A stretch of 64,000 nt of DNA from Cognatundibacterium aquatile (GCF_014699135.1 NZ_JACOFT010000002.1:806001-870000), one strand, 5' to 3'; numbered from the stretch's first letter, positions 46,725-56,872 are shown. Program-made: numbers and translations. Notes: a model not told the origin generated them from the sequence alone.

Positions 46725-46817
46725 GGGGAGCGCTAAATAGTTGGCTTATGCTTTTAAATTTAAAAAAGCTAAGTTGATATACTTCCAGCAGTATATAGAG
46801 ACCAAGACAAGAATTCC

Positions 46818-49100
46818 ATGCTCAATCGACTTTCATTTTGTTGGAAACTGCTTTTTATCAGTTTACTTTCGTGGGCAAACCTCATTTTAAGTATGCATGA
46901 TGCACGCGCAGAAAGCACTACCGTGCAGCATCTGCAAACCAAAGCACCTAAAATATGCCTGGTATTATCCGGTGGCGGTGCCCGTGGTTTTGCGCATATC
47001 GGCGTGTTAAAACAACTGGAAGCAATGCATATTCCCATAGACTGCATTGCAGGAACCAGCATGGGTGCGGTTGTCGGTGGTCTGTATGCGGCAGGCCTGC
47101 CTGCCACAGAAATAGAAAAAAGACTGGCAAGCCTGAAACTCAATGATATCGCGCTCGACCGGGTTGATCGCCGCCTTCTGCCACAGTCCGTCCGAGAAGA
47201 AGACGAGCAATATCCACTGGGCGCCACCCTGGGGCTGAGTGCGAATGGTGTCAAGTTGCCTGCAGGTGTTGTGCAAGCCAGTCAGTTTCAGGAGCTGTTG
47301 CAAAACTGGACCGCCCACCTGCCACCCGATATCAACTTTGATAACCTGCCGATTCCATTCAGAGCGGTTGCAACCGATCTCGAAACCGGAAAAATGATCG
47401 TCTTCAACAAAGGCTCATTGCACAAAGCGGTGCGCGCCAGCATGGCTGCGCCTGGCGTCTTTGCACCGATAGAAATAGACGGAAAATTATTATCCGACGG
47501 CGGTCTGGTGCGCAATCTGCCAGTCGATATTGCACGCGACATGGGTGCAGATATCATCATCGCAGTGAATATCGGCACACCATTAATGCCAAGAGATCAG
47601 CTACAAACTTTGTTCAATGTCAGCCAGCAGATGGTGAATATCCTGACCGAACAAAATGTCAACGTACAAAAAGGCCTGCTCCGCCCGGAAGACGTTCTGA
47701 TTGAACCTCAGTTGGGTAATATCGGCTTCATGGATTTTGACCGTTCAAAAGAAGCCACGGCCATCGGAGAGAAAGCAACACAGAATATCGCCGCCAAACT
47801 TGTCGCATTACAGTTGCCAGATCATCTGCATACAGCTACCCAGCAACTGCGTTTGAACCCACAACTCCCCCCGCTACGTATAGGCTTTGTTGACATTGAA
47901 ACCAACGGTGCGATCCCTGAGAGCGACATCCGGCGTCAGTTATCGATTAAAGTCGGCACAATGTACGACGCTGAAGAAATCAATCGCAAGCTCGCCATTC
48001 TGAACAATGCGCGTGAATTTGACAGTATCAACCACGAACTCGTTCAGCGTGGTGACGAATATGGCATACGCATCAACGCAACGGGACGAAACTGGGGGCC
48101 ACACTTCCTGCGTTTCGGCCTGAGCCTCTCCAGCGGCTTTGAAGGTGCTGGCGGATACAGACTGCAAGTAGGCCATCGCCGCCCTTGGCTGACCGCAGGT
48201 GGTCTTGAATGGCGAAACGATATCGAATTCGGCAACATGATCAACTTGCGCACAGAATTGCGTCAGCCTCTTTTTGAACGTGAGGGCATGTATATATCCC
48301 CCTATCTTGCCTACAACGAAAATACGCTGAACTACTATAAAGACAATGTCAGACTCGCAGAATACACTTTGCGATCGGAAAAGGCTGGCGTTGATCTCGC
48401 CTTCCGTATCGGCGAACAAAGCGTTCTGGGCGAAGCCCGGGTCGGCGTGAATTTTAATAGTTACAGCGTTCGTCCTAAGCTCGGCGGCTTACTTATCAAT
48501 AATCTGGATGGTAGTCAGTCAAATGGCAGCCTGCCCAGCGCCGACTTGCAGCAGGTAGGCATCAAAACCAACGTCATCATCGATCAGCTCAGCGACCCCA
48601 GTTTTCCACGTGAAGGCTACAAATTCGACAGTAGCCTGTTTGTTGGTTTAAACAGTCCTAAGAAAACTTACCAGGAACTGAACCTGAATGCGATATGGGC
48701 CAAGAGCGTCAACAACCATAGCGTCAATCTGAAGCTCAGCGCAGCAGGTTTATTTCAGAACGATGCGCAAATCCGGGGAATAGGTTCTATGCTCGGCGGA
48801 TTTCAAAAGCTTTCCGCATATCAGCCGGATCAGTTCAGCGGCAACTACATGTTGTATGGCAGCGCCACTTATTTATTACGTGCTGTGAATTTTGAAATGG
48901 CGGGACAAAGCCTGTTCCTCGGCACATCATTAGAAGCTGGCAATACCTGGAACACCAGCAAAGAAATAACGGCCGCATCTTTACGTAAAAGCATGAGTCT
49001 GTTTGCCGGATTTAACAGCTTTATCGGCCCTATCTACCTCGGTTTTGCTTTCGGGCAGAATGGCGCAAGAAATATTTTCTTTCAGTTGGGCAGGCAATAA
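46818..49100 (+). CDS. Patatin-like phospholipase autotransporter (type Vd, PlpD-like)
   Basis: A 760-aa exported lipase fused to an outer-membrane barrel. A signal peptide (to about HDARAES, residue 32) precedes the patatin domain with oxyanion loop SGGGARG (51-57), nucleophile elbow GTSMG with Ser81, and the dyad Asp227 in SDGG. After a POTRA-like segment (about 340-410, from PPLRIGFVDIE) comes a 16-strand-type barrel of the BamA/TamA family, including LSDPSFPREGYKFD, ending FFQLGRQ with the usual C-terminal aromatic pattern. This matches type Vd autotransporters such as PlpD. It has its own terminator, and a weak relative of the C-tract end sequence lies upstream. Confidence 0.93.
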   Translation: MLNRLSFCWKLLFISLLSWANLILSMHDARAESTTVQHLQTKAPKICLVLSGGGARGFAHIGVLKQLEAMHIPIDCIAGTSMGAVVGGLYAAGLPATEIEKRLASLKLNDIALDRVDRRLLPQSVREEDEQYPLGATLGLSANGVKLPAGVVQASQFQELLQNWTAHLPPDINFDNLPIPFRAVATDLETGKMIVFNKGSLHKAVRASMAAPGVFAPIEIDGKLLSDGGLVRNLPVDIARDMGADIIIAVNIGTPLMPRDQLQTLFNVSQQMVNILTEQNVNVQKGLLRPEDVLIEPQLGNIGFMDFDRSKEATAIGEKATQNIAAKLVALQLPDHLHTATQQLRLNPQLPPLRIGFVDIETNGAIPESDIRRQLSIKVGTMYDAEEINRKLAILNNAREFDSINHELVQRGDEYGIRINATGRNWGPHFLRFGLSLSSGFEGAGGYRLQVGHRRPWLTAGGLEWRNDIEFGNMINLRTELRQPLFEREGMYISPYLAYNENTLNYYKDNVRLAEYTLRSEKAGVDLAFRIGEQSVLGEARVGVNFNSYSVRPKLGGLLINNLDGSQSNGSLPSADLQQVGIKTNVIIDQLSDPSFPREGYKFDSSLFVGLNSPKKTYQELNLNAIWAKSVNNHSVNLKLSAAGLFQNDAQIRGIGSMLGGFQKLSAYQPDQFSGNYMLYGSATYLLRAVNFEMAGQSLFLGTSLEAGNTWNTSKEITAASLRKSMSLFAGFNSFIGPIYLGFAFGQNGARNIFFQLGRQ

Positions 49101-49103
49101 TGA

Positions 49104-49138
49104 AAAACAGCGATGCTAGACGGCATCGCTGTTTTTTT
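49104..49138 (+). terminator. Terminator of the patatin autotransporter gene
   Basis: AACAGCGATGC (49106-49116) and GCATCGCTGTT (49123-49133), then a T run. Confidence 0.93.
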
Positions 49139-49214
49139 AGTCGAGAAAGTGTATTAAAACAGATGGCGCAAGTTTACTGTCCACGCAGCTCTTACTCAAT
49201 AAACACGCGGCATA

Positions 49215-50204
49215 TCAGACTCCGTCCGCCTCAACAACACTTTGCTCAATCGCACCAAAAATTGATTTTCCATTCTTATCCAGCATTTCGATTTTAATGC
49301 TGTCGCCATATTGCATGAACGGCGTCAGGGGCTCACCGGTTGCGATCATCTCCAGTGCACGTTTTTCAGCGATACAGCTATATCCCTTTGCAGCATCCTT
49401 ATTCGATACGGTTCCCGAACCAACGATGGAACCGGCTCGCACATTCCGTGTTTTACACAAATGGGTAATCAATTGCGGGAAAGAAAACACCATATCCACG
49501 CCTGCATTAGGCTGCCCGACAAGATTACCGTTCCAGCTGGATCTCAGCGGCAGATGAACTTTCCCATCCTTCCACGCGTCACCCAATTCATCAGGCGTTA
49601 CTGCTACCGGAGAAAAACTGGTCGCGGGCTTAGACTGCAAAAAACCGAATCCTTTTGCCAGTTCAGCCGAAATCAGATTCCGCAGCGAGACGTCGTTCAC
49701 CAGCATCAGTAAGCGTATCGCTTCACCTGCATGCTGCACTTTCACGCCCATTGGTACGTCGCCAGTGATGACCGCGATTTCACTTTCAAAATCAATTCCC
49801 CATTCCGCCGAGCGCGTAACGATGTCGTCGCAAGGCCCGATAAAATCATCACTGCAGCCCTGATACATCAAAGGATCATGCCAAAAACTATCCGGCATTT
49901 CAGCGTTTCGGGCTTTGCGCACCAGCTCAACGTGATTCACATACGATGAACCATCCGCCCATTGAAAAGCGCGCGGCAACGGAGCCATGCAATTCTGCGG
50001 CTCAAACTCAAAACTATTCACCGCTCTGCCAGCGTTTAATCTGTCATACAACTCACCGAGTTGGGGAGCAATGAAATTCCAATCGTCCAGCGCACGTTGC
50101 AATGTTGGCGCAATACCGTCCGCGATACAGGCCGTTTTTAAATCCCTGGCCACGACCACTAATTGCCCGTCACGCGATCCATCTTTAAGAGTAGCAAGCT
50201 TCAT
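49215..50204 (-). CDS. Fumarylacetoacetate hydrolase family protein
   Basis: A 329-aa FAH-superfamily enzyme, which hydrolyses or decarboxylates acylpyruvate-type intermediates of aromatic breakdown. Metal-binding acidic residues can be seen in GIDFESEIAVITGDVP, with the preceding YQGCSDDFIGP substrate loop and the C-terminal SGTVSNKDA. ATG 50204 is chosen because AGGA sits six bases before it; ATG 50210 is too close to that site and 50273 has none. No tyrosine or homogentisate genes accompany it, so the true substrate is open. Confidence 0.88.
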   Translation of the reverse strand: MKLATLKDGSRDGQLVVVARDLKTACIADGIAPTLQRALDDWNFIAPQLGELYDRLNAGRAVNSFEFEPQNCMAPLPRAFQWADGSSYVNHVELVRKARNAEMPDSFWHDPLMYQGCSDDFIGPCDDIVTRSAEWGIDFESEIAVITGDVPMGVKVQHAGEAIRLLMLVNDVSLRNLISAELAKGFGFLQSKPATSFSPVAVTPDELGDAWKDGKVHLPLRSSWNGNLVGQPNAGVDMVFSFPQLITHLCKTRNVRAGSIVGSGTVSNKDAAKGYSCIAEKRALEMIATGEPLTPFMQYGDSIKIEMLDKNGKSIFGAIEQSVVEADGV

Positions 50205-50403
50205 CAACATTCCTGAGGTAATTCGGTTAAGCCTGATTTTACCTGAAGAAGTTTCAGAGAAATAAGTCAGCACGGTGATGACAATAAATTACTCGGAACA
50301 AAGTCAAGTGCTGACATAAAATAGCGGGCAGACTCGCCAGTTGAAACACCACTTACTCCTTACTGAAAGCGCTGGCATATACTATTTTTCAGGACATCAT
50401 CAC

Positions 50404-52242
50404 ATGTTACGTCGTTCAATCTCTTTATCTGTGCTTGCCCTCAGCATCTGCTGGCTGGGTACGGGCATGCCGATGGCGCATGCAGAAAGTCAGCCATCTT
50501 CAGTCGCTGATCAACCTCATCAGGCGCATCCAGTCACCGCAGCAAAAAAACTGGCGGCACTGGCAGAGCGTTATTACGAAATCCAGGCTAAATTTGAACC
50601 GATAGCCGCGACCTATAACGGCGACAGCCGCTACGACGACAAATTGCCGCAGACATTAAATCCGGCAATCAAGGCAAAACAAATAGCCCAGTTAAGCCAG
50701 ATATCAAAAGCACTGTCGGCTATCCGGCGCAATGCACTGAGCACACCAGACCAGGTCACTTATGATTGCCTGCAATTTGAAATCGCAGCCGCAATTCGCA
50801 TGTCGAAATTTGACGACAGGCTCATGCCAGTAAATCAAATGGACAACGTGCCGCTGACGCTGGCACATTTCGCCAGTGGACAAAGTGCGCAATTATTGAA
50901 GACCGTTCCCCAATACGACAATTATCTGAAGCGGATCCGGCAGTTACCAGAATGGTTGCAACAGGCGAGCACCAATATGCGCGAAGGAATGCGTCGTAAG
51001 ATCGTGCTGCCAAAAGCACTGGTGATTTCAATGTTGCCTCAGTTCTCGCAACTGGTAACGGATCAGGCAACCGAACATCCATACTATCTTCCGGTTAAAA
51101 ATTTTCCGGCTGAATTCACCGAGGCAGACAAACTGCGTTTGAGCAAAGACTATCAATCCGCGATACAAGAACAAGTACTACCAGCACTACGCCGCTTTAA
51201 TCAATTCCTGAAAGACGAGTATCTACCTGCAAGCCGCGACAGCACAGGATGGAGTGCATTGCCGGGTGGCGCACAGTGGTATCAGGCATGGGTTGAGGAT
51301 CAGACGACAACGCACCTGACACCAGAACAAATTCATGCGACCGGCCTTAAAGAAGTCGCCCGCATCCAGCGTGAATACGCAATACTTGGGCCAAAACTCG
51401 GTTATCAGGGCTCACCTGAATCCCTGCCTGAATGGATGGAAGCGCAAACAAGCTACCGCCCATTCAAAACCGAAAAAGAAGTGCTCGACGCTTATATTGC
51501 GATTGATGGCATTGTCAGACAAAAGCTGCCGGAATTCTTTGAGAAAACGCCAAAAGCAGCATTGGAAATTCGCCCTGAACCAGAAATCAGCCGCGCAACA
51601 GCATCCGATCACTACACAGCGCCGGCCATTGATGGCTCTCGCCCCGGCGTATTCTGGGCGGTCATAAATAAGCCGGAGGATTACGCCACCACAGGAATGA
51701 AAACCTTATTCCTGCACGAAGGACAACCGGGTCATCATTTTCATCTCGCGACCTTACAGGAGTTGGATGTACCGAAATTCCGCAAGGTCGGTGGTAATAA
51801 TGCCTACACAGAAGGCTGGGCGCTTTATGCAGAGACCCTGGGGCGTGAAATGGGTTTGTTTGAAAATGACCCCGCGGCCTATTACGGTCATCTGAGTGAT
51901 GAAATGCTGCGCGCGACCAGACTGGTTGTCGATACCGGCATGCACGCCAAAGGCTGGACCCGCGAACAGGGAATCCAATATCTGCAACAGACACTGGGAT
52001 ACAGTGAGGCCGTTTCACGCCAATGTATAGAACGCTATATGGCGTGGCCAGGTCAGGCATTAGGATATAAGATAGGTTCACTCAAAATCATGGAGTTACG
52101 CCAGAAAGCTCAGGCAGCACTGGGCGATCGTTTTGATTTGCGACGTTTCCACAATGTCGTATTGAGCGACGGCACGCTGCCACTATCCTTGCTTGAAACA
52201 AAGGTATTGAAGTGGATCAATGATCAGAAGCAAATGAAATAA
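50404..52242 (+). CDS. DUF885 family protein, exported putative metallopeptidase
   Basis: A 612-aa exported protein of family DUF885. A signal peptide (MLRRSISLSVLALSICWLG...AHAES) is cleaved near residue 29. The hallmark HEGQPGHH lies near residue 438 in LFLHEGQPGHHFHLATLQE, and EGWALYAE follows; together they resemble an HExxH-type zinc site with a distal Glu, as in M32/M2-like peptidases, although no activity is firmly assigned. ATG 50404 is preferred to 50341 because the latter hides the signal peptide. Divergent from the FAH-family gene. Confidence 0.88.
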   Translation: MLRRSISLSVLALSICWLGTGMPMAHAESQPSSVADQPHQAHPVTAAKKLAALAERYYEIQAKFEPIAATYNGDSRYDDKLPQTLNPAIKAKQIAQLSQISKALSAIRRNALSTPDQVTYDCLQFEIAAAIRMSKFDDRLMPVNQMDNVPLTLAHFASGQSAQLLKTVPQYDNYLKRIRQLPEWLQQASTNMREGMRRKIVLPKALVISMLPQFSQLVTDQATEHPYYLPVKNFPAEFTEADKLRLSKDYQSAIQEQVLPALRRFNQFLKDEYLPASRDSTGWSALPGGAQWYQAWVEDQTTTHLTPEQIHATGLKEVARIQREYAILGPKLGYQGSPESLPEWMEAQTSYRPFKTEKEVLDAYIAIDGIVRQKLPEFFEKTPKAALEIRPEPEISRATASDHYTAPAIDGSRPGVFWAVINKPEDYATTGMKTLFLHEGQPGHHFHLATLQELDVPKFRKVGGNNAYTEGWALYAETLGREMGLFENDPAAYYGHLSDEMLRATRLVVDTGMHAKGWTREQGIQYLQQTLGYSEAVSRQCIERYMAWPGQALGYKIGSLKIMELRQKAQAALGDRFDLRRFHNVVLSDGTLPLSLLETKVLKWINDQKQMK

Positions 52243-52305
52243 ACGAAGAAACATTTACGTATTTTTACAGAAGCTTGATTGACCTTCAGTGTCAAGTCGA
52301 GCAGA

Positions 52306-52332
52306 ATGAGGCAATGATATTCATTGCCTCAT
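52306..52332 (+). other. Perfect 12-bp hairpin downstream of the DUF885 gene
   Basis: ATGAGGCAATGA (52306-52317), loop TAT, TCATTGCCTCAT (52321-52332). There is no T run, so it may stabilise or end the transcript weakly. Confidence 0.55.
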
Positions 52333-52496
52333 AACTTCATTGTTAAAATTAACACTTACAATGTAATGAATGGTATTTGGGGCTGAGCCACAGCAACGGT
52401 GACAGAAGCAGTAAATCGAGTTTTAAATCGAGTTTTCTTTCTCCGGTGGTGTAGCAGGCAAACGCAAACCGGAAACATCAGCGACGTTTAACCAAC

Positions 52497-53390
52497 ATGA
52501 CCTCTGCGATGAACAGATCCACAGCGCTTAAATACATTGTTGAACAAGCCAACAACGGCGACCTGGTATTCCCTACGAATATCGCGGCATCCGTAAAAAT
52601 TCAACAAGCGATCAAAGACCCCGAATGTTCAGCAGATCTTGCTGCCAGGCTGGTACTGAATGAACCGCTGCTGGCGGCACGCGTGGTGGCAACGGCAAAC
52701 TCTGCAGCGTATAGCAGGGGCAATGTCGTCAACAACGTGAAAGCAGCGATCAACCGTGTTGGGTTTGCCACCCTGAACGCAATAGTGGCGTCGATTGTGG
52801 TCCGGCAGTTAGCCGGAAGCAGCAAAGACAGACGTATTCAGGGCATGGTCAGCACGCTGTGGGAACACTCGGCGCAAGTTGCCGCCCTGTCGCGGGTCAT
52901 TGCACGCAAAATCACGAAAGTTGATCCAGAGACAGCGATGTTCGCTGGTATCGTGCATGAAGTCGGTAATTTCTATCTGTTATCACGTGCCGAAGAATTC
53001 CCATCTTTACTCGAAATCGAATATCCCATCATAGAAACAAGCGAAAAATCGGTGTCTGAAGATCCGCTGGATGAGGACGAAGGTGATTCAAGCGAAGCGA
53101 TTATTGGCCGTGCTGTCATCCAGACTCTGCAACTACCGCCAACCGTAGTCGAAGCGCTGGAGGCGCTATGGTTTGGCTTGCGCGCGATGCCGCCAGAAAC
53201 GCTGGGCGATACCATCTTACTGGCGAATGAGCTGGCCAGAACAAAATCCCCTTTTGACTACAATTCTTATGCGGAAGCAGAACAATTCGCATCTGAAATC
53301 GATTTTGTTGTCGGCGACGGCACGCTCAACAGCATACTGGAAGAGTCTGACGAAGAAGTCAGCAGCCTGACATCGGCCTTGCTGGTGTAA
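52497..53390 (+). CDS. HDOD-domain signalling protein
   Basis: A 297-aa cytoplasmic protein consisting mainly of one HDOD domain (residues 20-230), a helical regulatory relative of HD phosphohydrolases. Typical stretches are LVLNEPLLAARVVATANSAAY, VNNVKAAINRVGFATLNAIV, LWEHSAQVAALSRVIA and MFAGIVHEVGNFYLLSRA. The metal ligands of active HD enzymes are not fully kept, as is normal for HDOD. An acidic insertion (DPLDEDEGDSSE) interrupts the C-terminal part. It may act in motility or second-messenger signalling; the partner is unknown. Confidence 0.88.
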   Translation: MTSAMNRSTALKYIVEQANNGDLVFPTNIAASVKIQQAIKDPECSADLAARLVLNEPLLAARVVATANSAAYSRGNVVNNVKAAINRVGFATLNAIVASIVVRQLAGSSKDRRIQGMVSTLWEHSAQVAALSRVIARKITKVDPETAMFAGIVHEVGNFYLLSRAEEFPSLLEIEYPIIETSEKSVSEDPLDEDEGDSSEAIIGRAVIQTLQLPPTVVEALEALWFGLRAMPPETLGDTILLANELARTKSPFDYNSYAEAEQFASEIDFVVGDGTLNSILEESDEEVSSLTSALLV

Positions 53391-53401
53391 AACAACAACA
53401 G

Positions 53402-53449
53402 TAAAAAAAGAGGTGGATATGCGGTCTATGCATATCCACCTCTTTTTAT
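53402..53449. terminator. Strong bidirectional terminator
   Basis: An 18-bp stem, with AGAGGTGGATATGC on one side and GCATATCCACCTCT on the other (about 53405-53447), flanked by A and T runs, between the convergent HDOD and prpE genes. Confidence 0.95.
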
Positions 53450-53464
53450 GCTGAGAACATCTGA

Positions 53465-55360
53465 CTACACCTTCTGACCAACCACATCCTTTATTTGCGC
53501 TAATGAATGAGGATCTTCAATCGTTGTCAGGTCACCCGCATCCCTGCCCTCGCAAATCGCCTGTATTGAGCGACGCAGTAATTTACCCGAACGGGTTTTA
53601 GGCAACATCCCGACAAAATACACACGGGATGGTCTGGCAACCGCACCAAGTTGCTTATCTACAACAGCCATTACTTCCGCTTCCAATGCATGCTTTTGCT
53701 CTGGCGTCGTCGCGGCATCAGGATGCTTCAGTGTCGCGAAGGCGACAGCAACCTGCCCTTTGAGTTTATCTTCGATGCCGACCACAGCAACTTCAGAAAT
53801 CTGCGGATGACTGGAAATACTCTCTTCGATTTCTCGCGTACCAAGACGATGACCAGCGACATTAATCACATCATCAGTACGTCCGAGAATGAAGTAATAA
53901 CCATCTTCGTCTTTAATACCCCAGTCAAAAGTTGAATACAACTGATCATGCGCAAAATTTGCCCAATAGGTACTGACGAAACGCTGATCATCGCCATACA
54001 CCGTTTGCATACAACCCGGCGGCAAAGGGCCGCGAATCGCAACGACGCCTTTTTCATTCGGGCCGCATTCGGCACCAGTCATTTCATTAATGATCTGAAC
54101 GTTGTAACCATACATCGCGACACCGGGGCTACCCAACCGTGTCGGCGTATTTTCAATGGCGCGGGCAACCGACAAAATCGGCCAGCCGGTTTCTGTCTGC
54201 CAGTAATTGTCGATAATCGGCACGCCTAGCTCGGTCGCAATCCAGCTTGAAGTTGTTTCATCCAGCGGCTCACCCGCCAGATACAAAGCCTTCAATGAAG
54301 ATAAATCATATTTCTTCATCAGTTCAGGCGGATGTTTTTTCAGCACACGAATTGCCGTCGGTGCAGAAAACATGCGCGTGACTTTGTATTTTTCAACGAT
54401 GCTCCACCAGATACCCGCATCAGGACGAATCGGTGTGCCCTCGTACATAATCGTCGCCATGCCTGCGATAAGCGGGCCATAGACGATGTAAGAATGTCCG
54501 ACTACCCAGCCGATATCGGATGTCGCAAAGTAGGTTTCACCGGCATTGCCGCAATAGATATGCTTCATCGATGCAGCCAACGCCACCGCATAACCACCGA
54601 CATCGCGCTGCACGCCTTTCGGTTTGCCAGTCGTTCCCGATGTATACAGCACATACGACATCTCATTTGATTCCAGCCAAGTTACCGGTACCGGTGTCTG
54701 CATATGTTGTGCACGCAGTGCAGCGTAGTCGACGTCGCGTCCCGCAACCAGCGTCATTGCATCAAGACCACGATTCACAATCAACACATGTGCCGGCTTA
54801 TGTTCAGCTAACTCAATCGCATCATTCAACAATGGCTTATATGGAACAGCCTTACCACCACGCATACCTGCGTCCGCTGAAACAACCAGTACCGGCTTGG
54901 CATCGTCAATACGGGTTGCCAGACTTTTTGAAGCAAAGCCACCGAACACTACTGAATGCACGGCACCGATACGGGCACAGGCCAGCATCGCAAACGCGGC
55001 CTCTGCAATCATAGGCATATAAATCAGAACACGGTCACCGCGCTGCACGCCCAGCGACAACATAATCGCCGCCATACGTTGCACTTCCTGATGCAACTCA
55101 GCAAAGCTATACACTTTCTCCGTATTGGTTTCGGTAGAAATCGCAATCAGTGCCGCTTTATCCGGCTGCGTTGCAACCCAGCGATCAACCGCGTTATAGC
55201 AAAGATTCGTTTCACCGCCGACAAACCATTTGGCAAATGGCGGCTGGCTGTGATCAAGCACCTGCTGGTAAGGTTTGTGCCAGTCGATCAATTTGGCCTG
55301 ATCATCCCAGAATGATTCTGGATTTTGTATCGATTGCTGATAAAACGCTGCGTAAGACAT
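53465..55360 (-). CDS. prpE: Propionate-CoA ligase PrpE
   Basis: Activates propionate to propionyl-CoA through an acyl-adenylate, feeding the 2-methylcitrate cycle. 631 aa. The AMP-binding motif is YTSGTTGKPKG, followed by the adenylation motif YWQTETGWP, and the C-terminal catalytic lysine lies in PKTRSGKLLRRS, the acetylation-sensitive site in this family. Sequence alone could also suit an acetyl-CoA synthetase-like enzyme; context with prpBC-acnD-prpF decides. It is last in the cluster and separated from prpF by 321 bp containing a terminator. Confidence 0.93.
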   Translation of the reverse strand: MSYAAFYQQSIQNPESFWDDQAKLIDWHKPYQQVLDHSQPPFAKWFVGGETNLCYNAVDRWVATQPDKAALIAISTETNTEKVYSFAELHQEVQRMAAIMLSLGVQRGDRVLIYMPMIAEAAFAMLACARIGAVHSVVFGGFASKSLATRIDDAKPVLVVSADAGMRGGKAVPYKPLLNDAIELAEHKPAHVLIVNRGLDAMTLVAGRDVDYAALRAQHMQTPVPVTWLESNEMSYVLYTSGTTGKPKGVQRDVGGYAVALAASMKHIYCGNAGETYFATSDIGWVVGHSYIVYGPLIAGMATIMYEGTPIRPDAGIWWSIVEKYKVTRMFSAPTAIRVLKKHPPELMKKYDLSSLKALYLAGEPLDETTSSWIATELGVPIIDNYWQTETGWPILSVARAIENTPTRLGSPGVAMYGYNVQIINEMTGAECGPNEKGVVAIRGPLPPGCMQTVYGDDQRFVSTYWANFAHDQLYSTFDWGIKDEDGYYFILGRTDDVINVAGHRLGTREIEESISSHPQISEVAVVGIEDKLKGQVAVAFATLKHPDAATTPEQKHALEAEVMAVVDKQLGAVARPSRVYFVGMLPKTRSGKLLRRSIQAICEGRDAGDLTTIEDPHSLAQIKDVVGQKV

Positions 55361-55681
55361 ACTCTCTCCTGTTTTTTATTGTGCTGCATTCCGGGTCAGC
55401 GAAATGCGAATGAACCTGTAAGTTTTATGTAAGCGACCAAGAAAAAACGCGACCGTTTAACGGGTCGCGTCTGATTGTTCTGCGTTGTTTCTGTGCTTGA
55501 CGAGCGATGCGAATGTGAGCATTTGCATGATCTTTCCAGAGTTCCTGCCAGCCATGGTTGATAAGACCGCAGGTAGGAAAAAACCAACCGCAACACCGCA
55601 CGACGACACTCTTTCAACAAGAGAGTCGTCGTCATGACGAAGCGGATTGTGCGGTCAGTTGACATATGATGATGTGTAAAA
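55361..55681. other. prpF-prpE gap with structured RNA-like features
   Basis: 321 bp on the transcribed (minus) strand. It contains an imperfect hairpin CGACGAC...GTCGTCG (about 55598-55633), then a terminator at 55442-55470. An 89-codon frame (55396-55665) and a shorter overlapping one both run through the terminator and show no known family. It could be an attenuated leader for prpE or a small RNA. Confidence 0.4.
55442..55470 (-). terminator. Intrinsic terminator between prpF and prpE
   Basis: On the minus strand ACGCGACC, an eight-base loop, GGTCGCGT (55447-55470) and then a T run. It implies partial or complete separation of prpE from the upstream genes. Confidence 0.8.
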
Positions 55682-56872
55682 TCAGAACGTATCGCCGGGA
55701 ATACGAACCCAGCCTTCCATCAGCACGCGTGCACTACGGCTCATGATGGCTTTTTTGACTGTCCATTCACCATTCACCTGCGTTGCTTCCGCACCGACCC
55801 GCAAGGTGCCGGATGGATGTCCGAAGCGCACCGCAGTGCGCTCACCACCACCGGCAGCCAAATTCACCAGAGTGCCGGGAATCGCTGCCGCAGTACCGAT
55901 CGCAACCGCTGCTGTCCCCATCATCGCGTGGTGTAGTTTGCCCATCGACAAAGCGCGCACTAACAAATCGATTTCCGTTGCATTGACTTGCTTGCCACTG
56001 GAAGAAACATACGATTGCGGTTTTGCAACAAACGCCACCTTCGGCGTATGCTGGCGTTGAGCCGCTTCATCAATATGCTTGATCAAGCCCATGCGTACCG
56101 CTCCGTAAGCGCGGATAGTCTCGAACTTAGCGAGTGCCGCAGGGTCACTGTTAATTGCATCCTGCAATTCGGTACCGGTATAACCTATCGCTTCGGCGTT
56201 CACAAATATCGTCGGAATACCGGCATTGATCATCGTCGCTTTCAACGTACCGATACCGGGCACGTCCAGATCATCGACCAGATTCCCAGTCGGGAACATG
56301 GAACCGCCAGCGCCTTCTTCATCTGCAGCCGGATCCATGAATTCGAGCTGCACTTCAGCGGCAGGAAAAGTTACGCCGTCGAGTTCAAAATCACCGGTTT
56401 CCTGCACTTCGCCATTCGTGATTGGCACATGAGCGATGATAGTTTTACTGATATTCGCTTGCCAGATGCGTACTACGGCAACGCCGTTTTGCGGAACACG
56501 ACTCGCATCCACCAGACCGGCGCTGATCGCGAAGGAACCGACCGCTGCCGACAGATTGCCGCAATTGCCGCTCCAGTCAACAAAAGCCTTATCTATCGAC
56601 ACCTGACCGAACAGGTAATCGACATCGTGATCAGCTCTCGTGCTTTTCGACAGAATCACGGTCTTGCTGGTGCTGGATGTCGCACCGCCCATGCCGTCGA
56701 TTTGTTTGCCGTAAGGATCGGGGCTGCCTATCACGCGCAACAGAATCGCGTCACGCGCAGCACCGGGCACTTGCGCCGCCTGCGGCAAATCCTGCAAACG
56801 GAAAAACACGCCTTTGCTGGTACCGCCACGGATATACGTCGCGGGGATTTTAATTTGGGCTGGATGATTCAT
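55682..56872 (-). CDS. prpF: 2-methylaconitate isomerase / AcnD accessory protein PrpF
   Basis: Diaminopimelate-epimerase-fold enzyme that isomerises trans-2-methylaconitate made by AcnD so that aconitase can finish the reaction. 396 aa. The N-terminus PATYIRGGTSKGVFF and the later DWSGNCGNLSAAVGSFA contain the two conserved regions, the second with a catalytic-type Cys. ATG 56872 is favoured over 56875 because AAGGA is better spaced. It belongs to the AcnD-type methylcitrate pathway. Confidence 0.94.
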   Translation of the reverse strand: MNHPAQIKIPATYIRGGTSKGVFFRLQDLPQAAQVPGAARDAILLRVIGSPDPYGKQIDGMGGATSSTSKTVILSKSTRADHDVDYLFGQVSIDKAFVDWSGNCGNLSAAVGSFAISAGLVDASRVPQNGVAVVRIWQANISKTIIAHVPITNGEVQETGDFELDGVTFPAAEVQLEFMDPAADEEGAGGSMFPTGNLVDDLDVPGIGTLKATMINAGIPTIFVNAEAIGYTGTELQDAINSDPAALAKFETIRAYGAVRMGLIKHIDEAAQRQHTPKVAFVAKPQSYVSSSGKQVNATEIDLLVRALSMGKLHHAMMGTAAVAIGTAAAIPGTLVNLAAGGGERTAVRFGHPSGTLRVGAEATQVNGEWTVKKAIMSRSARVLMEGWVRIPGDTF

